A stretch of 64,000 nt of DNA from Halichondria panicea (taxonomy: Eukaryota; Porifera; Demospongiae; Suberitida; Halichondriidae): positions 5,876,315 through 5,940,314 of the forward strand of contig NC_087382.1 in the NCBI RefSeq assembly GCF_963675165.1, given 5' to 3'. The position numbers were made by a program, and so were the translations under genes. Shown one piece after another: positions 36,166-46,195 of this stretch. The notes beneath the pieces were generated by a model. It was not told the origin of the DNA, did no database searches, and saw only the letters and a list, made by a program, of their open reading frames with translations. How positions within the stretch are numbered: the first letter of the stretch is position 1; every line of letters begins with the position of its first letter.

Positions 36166-37144
36166 TCTAGCCACGTCAAAATCTCCCTATGTCCACAACA
36201 ATGAACCCACAAGAATAACACCATTTAGGCCTATAGCTGTTAGGCTATGAAAGAGGTGTATTGAATTGAAATTGAGGATACAATACTTGGACACATCACT
36301 GAATAATCCCTGCCGTGGCATAGTTTAGGAGACCAATGCCTTAACTATTAGGCCTAACAAACCATTATTCTATGCTCTTCGAGAATAACTTATGGAAGAT
36401 CTAAAATGTACCCGGTCATAAAATTTGCAGGCCAGCCAAGTATAGACACCATCACCGTTGCCAAGCAACGGGGAGACCAACTGTTGCACTGATGTTGATG
36501 TGGTTAATAAAAACTTGTTGTTGTATTCTATCACTACACTACCAGTGTGGCAGCGATAGAATGTATACCATATCTCATAATGTGGGATCTCAGTGCTTTG
36601 ACATGTAATACTCTAGACAGCTGGACTTTTTAACTAATTATTGGGATTATAAAAGAACAGCGCTTGTTGACTAGCAAAAGTAGTGAAACGAATTGAGAGT
36701 GTATGATAAAGCCTCTAATTTACTTCTTGAAAAAGGCTACCTTCCCTCGCTAAGTACTGAAACTACAGCATCCAACAAGTGAGTTGAAGGTTGAAGATTA
36801 TTATTTATGATTGTCGTGAAGTATAGCTAGAGGCACACAGAGCGCTTCTTCATGCTTGTGTAACTATAGTATACGTAGTGTGTGCATGGTGGGGCCTCAT
36901 TTAAATAGAAGTTGATGTTTAGTAGCAGCAGACGCAACAATTCTCATGAATTATTCATGTTAGCTTTCCATGCGGTTAGAATTAATACCTAGCTCGACGG
37001 TGCTTTTTTCCCAATCCCTATATAATTATAACAGTTTGCCATCAGCTTTATATATGGTGTGTGCAATGTATACAGCTATTTAGGGAGCAGCATAATCATT
37101 AACACGCTAACAATCATCATTATACATGCACCTCAGATATAATT
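36166..37144 (+). promoter_or_regulatory. Spacer B-C with promoter and 5'UTR intron of copy C
   Basis: TATAAAAG (36648-36655), then GCGCTTGTTGACTAGCAAAA and GTAGTGAAAC, the exon end ATCCAACAA and donor GTGAGTTGAAGG (36779). The intron is 36779-37136, ending CCTCAG. An inverted ATTCTATC / GATAGAAT pair brackets 36525-36561. The whole block recurs at 59493-60461. Confidence 0.7.
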
Positions 37145-40100
37145 ATGTTGTCTAGAAATATTCTCAGCTGGTTAGTACTGCTACTGACCCTAGCTACTGT
37201 TACCAGGAGTGAGCACTATCACATTGTGCCAGCGAATTCAACCGAGTTGTGTCATGACTATCGAAATGGAACTTGTTTCACTCTCGAGCAGCTTGTTCAA
37301 ACAGACCTGTTATCTGGTGGAGACAATCTCACCTTGAGCTTTCTATCTGGAAATCATGTGTTAACGGAACAGATACTGATTTTTAACTTCTCACATGTGA
37401 AAATCACTGGCCAGAACACAACTACAGCTGTAGTTGGATTTCATAGCAATGATACGATACGTTTTGTTAGTATTACTGAATTGATTATTGAACGTTTAAG
37501 TTTCGTTGGAGCAAATGTTGGACAACATAACTCACATCAAGGTTTGATCATTGATAATGCCCGCAATGTTTATATCAAGGACTGCTACTTTATGGACTTT
37601 GTATTACTCAATCAGGTGGAAACCAACATTATAGTTAAGATTGCTAATACTCAAACAGCAACGATTGAGAGCACTCTCTTTATGAACAACATTGGTCGGG
37701 CACTGCAGGTTGAGGCTGATAATATGAACATAACAAATAGCAAGTTCACTAGGAATGATGGAGGTGCAGTTGAAATTGAATCAAACAATGCACTGATCGA
37801 CAACACAAAGTTCAGCTACAACAATTTATGTTTTCTCAGGAAGTGTATCTATCTTCCACAGTGAGCTGACAAATAACAATGCTCGCTATGGCCGAGCAAT
37901 TAGTATTGACTCAGGCCATGTGTCTATCCCAACAGTGAGCTGACATACAACAGTGCTAACTATGACGGTGGAGCGATTTCGGTTAGATCAGGCAGTGTGT
38001 CCATCTCCAAAAGTGAGCTGACATACAACAGAGCTAACATTGGTGGAGCAGCGATTTATGTTGACTCAGGCAGTGTGTTCATTTCCGGAAGTGAGCTTAC
38101 AAACAACAGTGCTAACTATGGTGGTGGAGTGGTTTATGCTGACTCAGGTAGTGTATTCATTTCCAACAGTGAGCTGACAAATAACGGAGCTCACATTGGT
38201 GGAGCAATTCTTGTTGTTGCCTCAGGTAGTGCGTCCATCTCAAACAGTGAGCTGACACACAACAGAGCTAACTTAGGTGGAGCGATTAGTGCTATTGACT
38301 CAGGGAATGTGTCCATCTCCAACACTACGCTGACACGTACACAACAGAGCTAATAAGGGTGGAACAATTGATGTCTTCCAAGATTCCACCCTGATCATCC
38401 ACTACACTGACATTACTAATAACATGGGCAGTTTGAACATTTTGCAGTCAAACGTAATGTTCACTGGAATGAATATTGTCAGCAATAACAATGGCCCTGT
38501 TTATGCTTTCAACAGTCGAGTCGAGTTTAATGGACCTACAACACTCAGTAACAATCGTGGTGCGTTGGGTGGAGCTATAAGCCTTGTCCTGAGTCAAATG
38601 TATAAAAATACGGAAGGAGTAATTATCTCCAACAACAAGGCTACCTCTGGAGGGGGGATATTTCTGAGAGAGAGTACACTCTTTGTAAATAAGCCAATAA
38701 AGATCTATCACAACACAGCACATGATGGTGGAGGGATTTATACACATTCAAGTACAGTTGAATTTCAATCTCCAACTCGTGGGGGTACAAATAAACACGA
38801 GATTACTGACAACAATGCTAAAAATAATAGTGGAGGTGTTTTTGCAGTAGCTACAACTATTAAACTAACTCAATCGTACGTCAATATTAACTCAAACACA
38901 GCTAACGCTAATGGAGGTGGAATTTATCTACAGCAAACTTCAAAAGTGTACCTATTTAAAGAAAATGAAGAAGCTAAGACTTGGAATGAATTTTTTATCA
39001 AGTTAATGATTAACAACAACTTGGCTCAGTATGGAGGGGGAATATTTGTGGCAGATGGAACAGAGAGTGGTGCCTGCAGAGTAGGGGCCACAGACGATAA
39101 TGCTAGTCAAACCATTTTTGCTGGCTGTTTCATTCAAACAATTAAATTGTATGGGGACCGCTATTATAATCATCAAAACCATTTCAACACATTCATGACT
39201 AACAACACACCTACCCAGTCAGGAGCAGACATCTACGGAGGTCTGTTGGACAGGTGTGCATGCAGTAAACAAATATGCTGAATATGACACATCAAATGGA
39301 TCTGGATTGGACTACATAAATAACACTGTAAAATCCTATATACCAAATTAACCATCCCTGTTAAAGTAATTTTTTGCAAAAATGACTGTAATATTATTTC
39401 TATAAGAAAGGGACACACAGTTAAAATCAGTGTTATGGCTGTTGACCATGCAAGTTGGAAATCCAATGAATGCCACAATTCACAGTTCTGTTATCACTGA
39501 GAGTAGGGTTGGTCGTTTTAAAGAAGGACAGGCGGAACAAGAAGTTGGCAATCAATGCACAGAATTAGAGTACAATGTATTCTCACAAGACAGCTCTGCT
39601 CAAATGGAACTCTATGCTGAGGGTCCATGCATCAATTTGGGAATTTCAAGACAACTTATTAACATTCATTTTCAACCCTGCATATGCCCTATTGGGCTCA
39701 AACCAGTTCAGTCAGACATTGAGTGCAAGTGTGACTGTGATCCAGACTTGCAGCAAAGATATCAGATAACAAATTGTTTCGAGGAAAATGGAACCATAAT
39801 GCTGGAAAGAAATAACAACACATGGACAGAGGTCATAAATACTACCAACGGAACAGGGTATGTTGTTAGCAGCTGTACACTTGACTATTGTGTACAAAAA
39901 CCAGTTAACATCAGTCTAAGTAACCGTGAAAAACAATGTGCCTACAATCGAAGTGGTGTCTTGTGTGGAGAATGTGAACCAGGACTCAGTCTTGTGTTGG
40001 CTATAATTATGTCCAACTGTAAAGAATGCTCTAATCTTTACCTTCTTACTAATACCATTTGCACTGGCAGGAATATTGCTAGTTGTTTTAATTCTCGTGC

Positions 40101-40320
40101 TCAATATCACTATAGCAACTGGAAATATGTGAAGAATGTGAACCAGGACTCAGTCTTGTGTTGGCTATAATTATGTCCAACTGTAAAGAATGCTCTAATC
40201 TTTACCTTCTTACTAATACCATTTGCACTGGCAGGAATATTGCTAGTTGTTTTAATTCTCGTGCTCAATATCACTATAGCAACTGGAAATATTCATAGTC
40301 TCATATTTTACGCCAACATA
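37145..40320 (+). pseudogene. Copy C: truncated, frameshifted beta-helix family pseudogene
   Basis: The closest relative is intact copy G. The first ~227 codons are open (MLSRNILSWLVLLLTLATVT), then a 260-bp deletion at a CAAT microhomology (junction near 37823) shifts frame to a stop at 37862. Further lesions: a 1-bp deletion near 37929, a 4-bp insertion near 38337, a 4-bp insertion near 39259, a ~10-bp loss near 39350, a 4-bp insertion near 39450, and a 2-bp loss plus a 164-bp tandem duplication in the first membrane segment. Sequence stops in FYANIV, followed by a transposon; the remaining membrane segments and tail are gone. Open pieces are 37145-37864, 37997-38353, 38424-39281 and 39430-40170. 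Confidence 0.88.
39970..40297 (+). repeat. 164-bp tandem duplication inside copy C
   Basis: GAATGTGAACCAGGACTCAG at 39970 recurs at 40134 with about 164 bp of essentially identical sequence through AGCAACTGGAAATAT. The length is not a multiple of three. Confidence 0.93.
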
Positions 40321-40329
40321 GTGGTTAAT

Positions 40330-40661
40330 TAGACTGGCGGCGACAGCCCCTCGCGTGTGTAGCGCGAGGGACTGGCAAACTGTCTATCAGTCACTCGTCT
40401 CAGCTGCAACGAGCATTGCAGCCTATCAGATTGCTCAACGTCATATTAGCCCTGTAATTGTAACCGCACTTACACTTCAGGGGATTCAGTGCATTCCATA
40501 GTAGCTGAATCTCATAGCAAAATTTAACCACATTATCTATAACGATATTCATGTTTAGTACGTGTCATACGATCTATTACACTTCCGCTGAGACGAGTGA
40601 CTGATAGGCAGTTTGCCAGTCGCTCGCGCTACGCGCTCGGGCGGCTGTCACCGCCAGTCTA
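40330..40661. mobile_element. 332-bp MULE-like element capping copy C
   Basis: Nine-bp direct repeats GTGGTTAAT (40321-40329, 40662-40670) flank ~75-bp terminal inverted repeats (TAGACTGGCGG, ACTGGCAAACTG, ATCAGTCACTCGTCTCAGC). The size of the target duplication and the long arms fit Mutator-like elements. No transposase inside. Confidence 0.88.
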
Positions 40662-40670
40662 GTGGTTAAT

Positions 40671-41577
40671 GTCTCATGTAAGTGTATATCAGTACAGCTA
40701 ATAAATAGAGGGCCTCACATAGAAAAAGATTCTCAGGCTTATCTATGAACATGTCACTGATAGCCCCACTGTGGGGGGTATGTACTCACCAGGAGGCACA
40801 CAGGAGACCTGGTGCTTGAGTTCATCATCTTTCATGTCTTAATTAATTGATTACATTATCTGATTACTCGAGCGTGTAAATCAAATATACCACTCGAGGC
40901 TATCTATGTTTAGCTACTTCCTGTCATGCTTCTTCAATGAATATGCTTATAACTACTGTTTGACGTCACTGTTGCTATAGCTATGCAATGAATTTGCTAT
41001 CTTTTTAAACAGCGATGGCTGATTCAAACAAGCGTCTATGATTCAAGCAAGCAATTGTGAAGGCTGTGTTTCTGCATCTTTATAGAAGGCACTTCAAGAA
41101 AGTACACTGGTGCTACTTGTCTACAAAGAGTGCAAATGTACCCGAAAATATCATTCCACAAGCCTACTGTACTGGCCCAGTGCAGTGCAGTCTCTTTAGT
41201 CTGAGAAACACTTGGCAGTCTGGACCCTTCTTACTGCTCCTGGTCCCATGCAGCAATGTAATAAGCAGGTTGTGACAACCAATGTTGAAAGTTGAAAAAA
41301 AGCAACACAAACAAACCAGTATCGTTCGATTCACGGAGTTCTTCCAAATTTGCCTCCTTTTTGGAACTATTCATCGCTCGAACTTGGCTCTTTTTATGTT
41401 GACTAAAATCATTAGTAGTCTGTTTTGTATTGAATTCTCTCTAGCTCTAATATTGCTAATATTGATTGAATTGAGTAGTGTGTCATTGTTTTAATTGAAA
41501 CAGTGTGTCAATTTTGTTGCAAAGGTGGGATACTGTATTCAGTTCTAGCTGTACATGTAGTTTGACCACAAGCCACG
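40671..41577. other. Intergenic region downstream of copy C
   Basis: Short shared blocks (GCCCCACTGTGGGGGGT near 40763, GGTGCTTGAG near 40811) recur at 27220 and 43363. No gene recognised; small reading frames at 41057-41494 have no family resemblance. Confidence 0.5.
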
Positions 41578-42190
41578 GTATATGGCAGTTATACACTAGG
41601 GTATAACTGCCATCATAGATAAAAGAGAGAAATGGATAGGAAACGGATCACGTGATCCCATAAGCTGCATATAAAATACATACACTGAGCTAAGATACAG
41701 CCGTGTTTCGCTCCCAAACCCCCAGGAAAACTACTTCTATGGCTGTTTTGAAAAATTCAGACCTTTCCAAGTCTCCCTACCACTTCAATTTAATGTCCCT
41801 TTATACTAGGTATCATTTGGAAATAACAGAAACTTTTTTAGGATTGCTAAGAAGTAGCTAGAGGTACAGAAACATTGCTTTCACTACTTAGGATGTTTCT
41901 TGTACCAATAACAGGTATACCCAATAACACCTATAATACAGCTAGAACAACCTATATAAGTAGTGTACTGTGTGTCATATAGCCTCAAGTATTAAACAGA
42001 AGTAAAAGTTCAGCAGCAGGGTTCTCACACTGACAGTAAGACAATCATTTGTCTCTTTTTTGTGATTTTGGCCATTTTTTTCCATGTACAGTAGGCGGCC
42101 TCGAATGAATCCCGGGGGAAACGCGGATAGTTTTCGAGGCGCTAAGTGTTTCCTATCCATTTGTCTCTTTTATCTATGCTGCCATATACC
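41578..42190. mobile_element. 613-bp TIR element (GGGATTGG-AAC family)
   Basis: The ends GGTATATGGCAG...ATAAAAGAGAGAAATGG and their inverse (42148-42190) match over ~42 bp. The left arm also holds a small palindrome (41583-41610). Internal CCGTGTTTCGC and GGGGGAAACGCGGAT resemble the subterminal parts of 42813-43332. Confidence 0.75.
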
Positions 42191-42354
42191 ATGGCTGTGG
42201 TCAGACAGGTTGTATAAGTAGTATAAACTACAACTGAAGCCTTTGATCTTTGGTGCAACCATAGTACAAAGTTTAATACGTATGTACCAATATAATTATG
42301 TACCGATGTGTAATGTATGATTAGTTTCAAAATTATAAGAGTCCATGCAGTACA

Positions 42355-42600
42355 TTGTTAATTGGGAGTATCTTGTTTCAATAAAAACTGACATGTAATA
42401 GTACATATCTCACGATGTGGGAGTCTCAATACTTTGACGTTCCCAAACAGGATACTCTGGACTCTATATTTAGAGGAGCCACACAGCAAGTACTGAGTCT
42501 ACCTCAAAACAGGGAGAGCTAGGTGGTTGAATAATTATACAAGAGCAGTTGTGGAAAATAACAGAAACAAAAAAGCAACATCCGTTAAACGTGAGTTGAA
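42355..42600 (+). promoter_or_regulatory. Orphan family promoter and first exon
   Basis: GGGAGTATCTTGTTTC (42365), then GCAACATCCGTTAAAC and donor GTGAGTTGAAGACT at 42591, as in B, D and F, but no coding exon follows. It is a relic of a lost copy. Confidence 0.6.
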
Positions 42601-42812
42601 GACTAGCTATATTCTGCACTAGACAATTTAAATTTGCAGCCAAAGCCTGATAATGGTATATATATACTAGCCTCAATCCAATTAAGGCCAGCTATAATTT
42701 ATATAGGCCATTGGAATCGTAGTGATACATATATACGTACATACAGTACTAAGTATAAGGGACATACGTGTACATGCAGTTAATAAATAGAGGGTCTCAC
42801 AGGTCAGACAGG

Positions 42813-43332
42813 ATAGATAGAAGAGAAAGGGATTGGCAACGGAGTGCACTTCTGGTATACCATCCGTGTTTCGCCTCGAGGCTTACTTCCAACGTGGGAG
42901 TCTAAACATGAATAATTCATGAGAATTGTTTTTGCCGTCTGTAAAAAAGTCTACAAGCGCGCAGTTCTACTGGTAAACATCAACTTCACCTCATTTGTGT
43001 GGCGATTTGGGACATAGCACACTACTTAGTAACACAACCTTAGCTATATCATAGGTGCTATAGGAACACAAGCATGGAAAAGCCTCTGACAGAGGCTCTG
43101 TATACACGAAAACCAAGATTATATTTTATTCATTTCTAAATGATACCTACCACATATCATGGGGCATGTGTTTAAGTGTTGGAGGGGTCTTTGAGAAGTA
43201 GGCATTAGACACAATAAGTTTCCCGGGTTTTCGCGGGAGTTTTAGGGCGAAACACGGATGGTTTCAGGTACATTCAATGTAAAAGCATCACGTGAACTGC
43301 CCCCGTTGCCAATCCCTTTCTCTTCTATCTAT
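42813..43332. mobile_element. 520-bp TIR element with perfect 30-bp ends
   Basis: 42813-42842 and 43303-43332 are exact inverse copies (ATAGATAGAAGAGAAAGGGA core). Internal CCGTGTTTCGCC and GGCGAAACACGG form a second inverted pair. Confidence 0.85.
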
Positions 43333-43645
43333 ATATGGTTATACGTTATAATTATAGTCCCACTGTGGGGGGTCTGTACTCACCAGGGGGGCACACAGTG
43401 CTGGAGGCCATCATGTGATGTGCAGAATGGAGATGCCTTGATGCTTAATTGGGTTAAAACAATCTAACAGCTTTGCATAATTACGTATGCACCTATTAAT
43501 ATGCAATACGCAATTCTGAAGGGGTATTGGAATGCTCATATCTAGTTTAATCTGAGAAAGCCCTAGGGTATTTTCGAAAACACCCCGTTTGGCTATAATA
43601 ACTATAATATGTACCTTTGTTGCACAGTGAGTGGGCAGATCAAAG

Positions 43646-44735
43646 CAGAGGCGGATCTAGACATTAGAAAAGGGTGGTTCCTAAAAGCAATTGGTAAAAG
43701 GATAACGAGCCCGAAGGGTGATTTTTAAGCAGCGCGCAGCGCGAAAAATTGGACCACGCCCACTACCTGTGTAACCTCCGCCCATTTTCCGGTGTCGTTT
43801 CCTGTCACCTGAGTGCTAGGGCAGGCTAGGGAGGTCTATTATATAGTACCGTAGTAGATGTAAGATTATGTCTAGCTATAGCTATGGCTCCAGTGCAGTG
43901 ATAGCATCCTGTGACTCTGAACCTACAATTGAAGTTGTTTTTATTTATAAGTTTTGTTGTTTATTTATCATAATTTATATGATTTGGATTTTTATTTATG
44001 TGAAACCGTACCTGCTTTACTCTTTTGAAGAATGTTGAAATTGGCACTTAACTTGGTCTCTTCCTGTTACTCCTTGTTGTATAATAAGTAAGTCTGGTTG
44101 AACATAATTACCACAATCAAAGCTGCATGACTACTGGACACATGGATGTGGGTTTATCCCCATCTTGTATCCAATTAATTACTGCTTAGGCCAATGTTAA
44201 TCAATGTCTTGTTTCTGGTTACCTCCTTCCTCAAATTTCACTGCCTCAAAAAACTCATTATTATGACATCACTCCATTATTTTCATTAGCCACACCTACT
44301 TGTGGGTGTGTCACATGATAAATAGCATAGATTGCAGCATAGATTAGGTAAGATTTTCCTTTTTCATATTTGTGGTTTTATTGTATATCCAGGTTTTACA
44401 GGAAGTGATGTCACAATAATGAATAATGATAACCTCCCTCCCTCACTAGTGGTAAGGTGATTTCCAAACCAGAAACAAGACAGTGACGAACACTGGCCTT
44501 ACTATGCAGTTTTTGCAACCCGATCAGTTGAGAAAAAGTAAAGAAGCTGCCACTGCTTTTAGCTAAGTTCTGTTCCTTCTAGAGTGGACTACATGCAGGT
44601 ATTGACATTACTACATAAGTAGAATAGGTAAAACATGACTGTAAATGACTGTAGGTTGCTAAAAATCAATTTTAATATTTTGAGCAAAAGGGGGGTTCCT
44701 TTGCTCCCTTGGATCTCCCCCTGGATCCGCCTCTG
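43646..44735. mobile_element. 1090-bp hAT-like non-autonomous transposon
   Basis: Ends CAGAGGCGGATCTAG and CTGGATCCGCCTCTG, flanked by CAAAG direct repeats (43641-43645, 44736-44740). Further inverted sequence lies inside (TCTTGTTTCTGGTT near 44210 / AACCAGAAACAAGA near 44468). The termini resemble CAGGGGCGGATCC-type hAT ends, but a 5-bp duplication is short for hAT. No transposase. Confidence 0.75.
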
Positions 44736-44740
44736 CAAAG

Positions 44741-46029
44741 CAATCCATTACAAAGCATCCATGCAGTGCTCAGTATATGGCATGTTGCATCACTACCATT
44801 ACCATTTGGGACTTATGCCCCACCATCCCACAGAATAACTCATTTGGTCCCTTTTATAGGCTACTACTTTTAAAACTAGAAGTGAGAGGAAAATACTATA
44901 AAATTCAGCAAAACTAATGAATTCCTTCAAACACATATCTTTTATTACGATTTATATGACGATTTATATGACCAGTCAGACGAGTTTAACGTCATTGGGC
45001 AACAAGTTAGTTATTGCAGGCGCCCTCGTGCAACATGCCATATATTGCACTGGAGCAGCGTAATGTCTGAGGGCATTACGTCATCCACTCTGGCTGGGCA
45101 ATATACATATAGTTGATAATTTGAGTCCAGCTGTTGGGAGTATTTCCTGTTTTGGAAACTTAGTACAGATACCAGGAGTGCATGAATAGGAGTATCCGAC
45201 TCCCACGCACTTTTATAGACAATGCACAAGTCTAGATTGTCCAGTAGCTGCGTTCATAGATACTATATATTGCGCCCTCGGGGAATACATACAACTGCCC
45301 TCGGTAGTACAATAACAATACACACCGCACATATCCATGGTACAGGTAGCTTGTACTATGAACACGTATTGATTAGAAGCAATTAGAAGCTGTTATCCAA
45401 CCCATTTACAACTGAGTAGTAGTAAACACTCCTTGATCTCTGTCGTGCATGTGCACATTAGGTGTGCGTGTGCTTGCACTTGACAAACCACATTTACAAC
45501 TTCAGTCTTCAGACAACCCACACTTCCAATGGGGTCAGGTAGTTTTATTGATGGATATACTGAACAATTGATCCTCACAATTTGATCCAAGTGTTTCATA
45601 GTAGTTTTCTATAAAAGAGAGAGGAGGGTGGGCTTTAGGCTCATCACAAGCAAGCCAATGTACCCTAGCAGGGTACATTGGATTTGTACCCTGGAGTATC
45701 CTGAGAGTTTCAATGGATATTCCTTAGTGTCAGAGCACATCATGGTACAAGTATTTTAATTTATAGTATCTATGTTGCGTCATACTAACGTAGTTATCAC
45801 AGAGTATATGAATACACTTATGATGAAATTCACCTGACATCACAAGAGTGTCTGTTGACAGTGTGTAGTGTGAATACACGCATGGTGTATGGTTAGTTAT
45901 ATAGGTACATTTCCAACTTCATAGTTTATACGACTACAAGTATTATTGACGTTGGAATGGAATGTGTTTGATACGTATATTCCTATTCACGCACTCCTGT
46001 AGATACACATCTCACATTTCAGTTCTAGG
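44741..46029. other. Upstream region of copy D
   Basis: Contains the array upstream block (45124-45256: GTCCAGCTGTTGGGAGTAT, GGAGTATCCGACTCCCA) and a perfect 12-bp-arm palindrome CCAATGTACCCT-AGC (45655-45681). No gene seen. Confidence 0.6.
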
Positions 46030-46195
46030 TGTGAAAGAGCGCTTGTTGACTATTAAAAAAGTAGTGAAACAAAAAAGAGTGCAACATCCATTAAACAGTA
46101 AGTTGAAGATTATAATCTGCACTATATAGCAGCTATTTATCCATTTGCGTGCAACATAATCATAATAATATAGTAACCATCATACAACTTCAGAT
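46030..46195 (+). promoter_or_regulatory. Promoter and 5'UTR intron of copy D
   Basis: GAGCGCTTGTTGACTATT, AAAAGTAGTGAAAC and GCAACATCCATTAAACA, then donor GTAAGTTGAAG (46098), acceptor CTTCAG (46193), ATG at 46196. The TATA position reads GTGTGAAAG, so a TATA box is not obvious. Confidence 0.65.

Noticed and set aside
41057..41494. Small plus-strand frames downstream of copy C
   Set aside because: No family resemblance, no splice or promoter context, and ordinary for AT-rich DNA.
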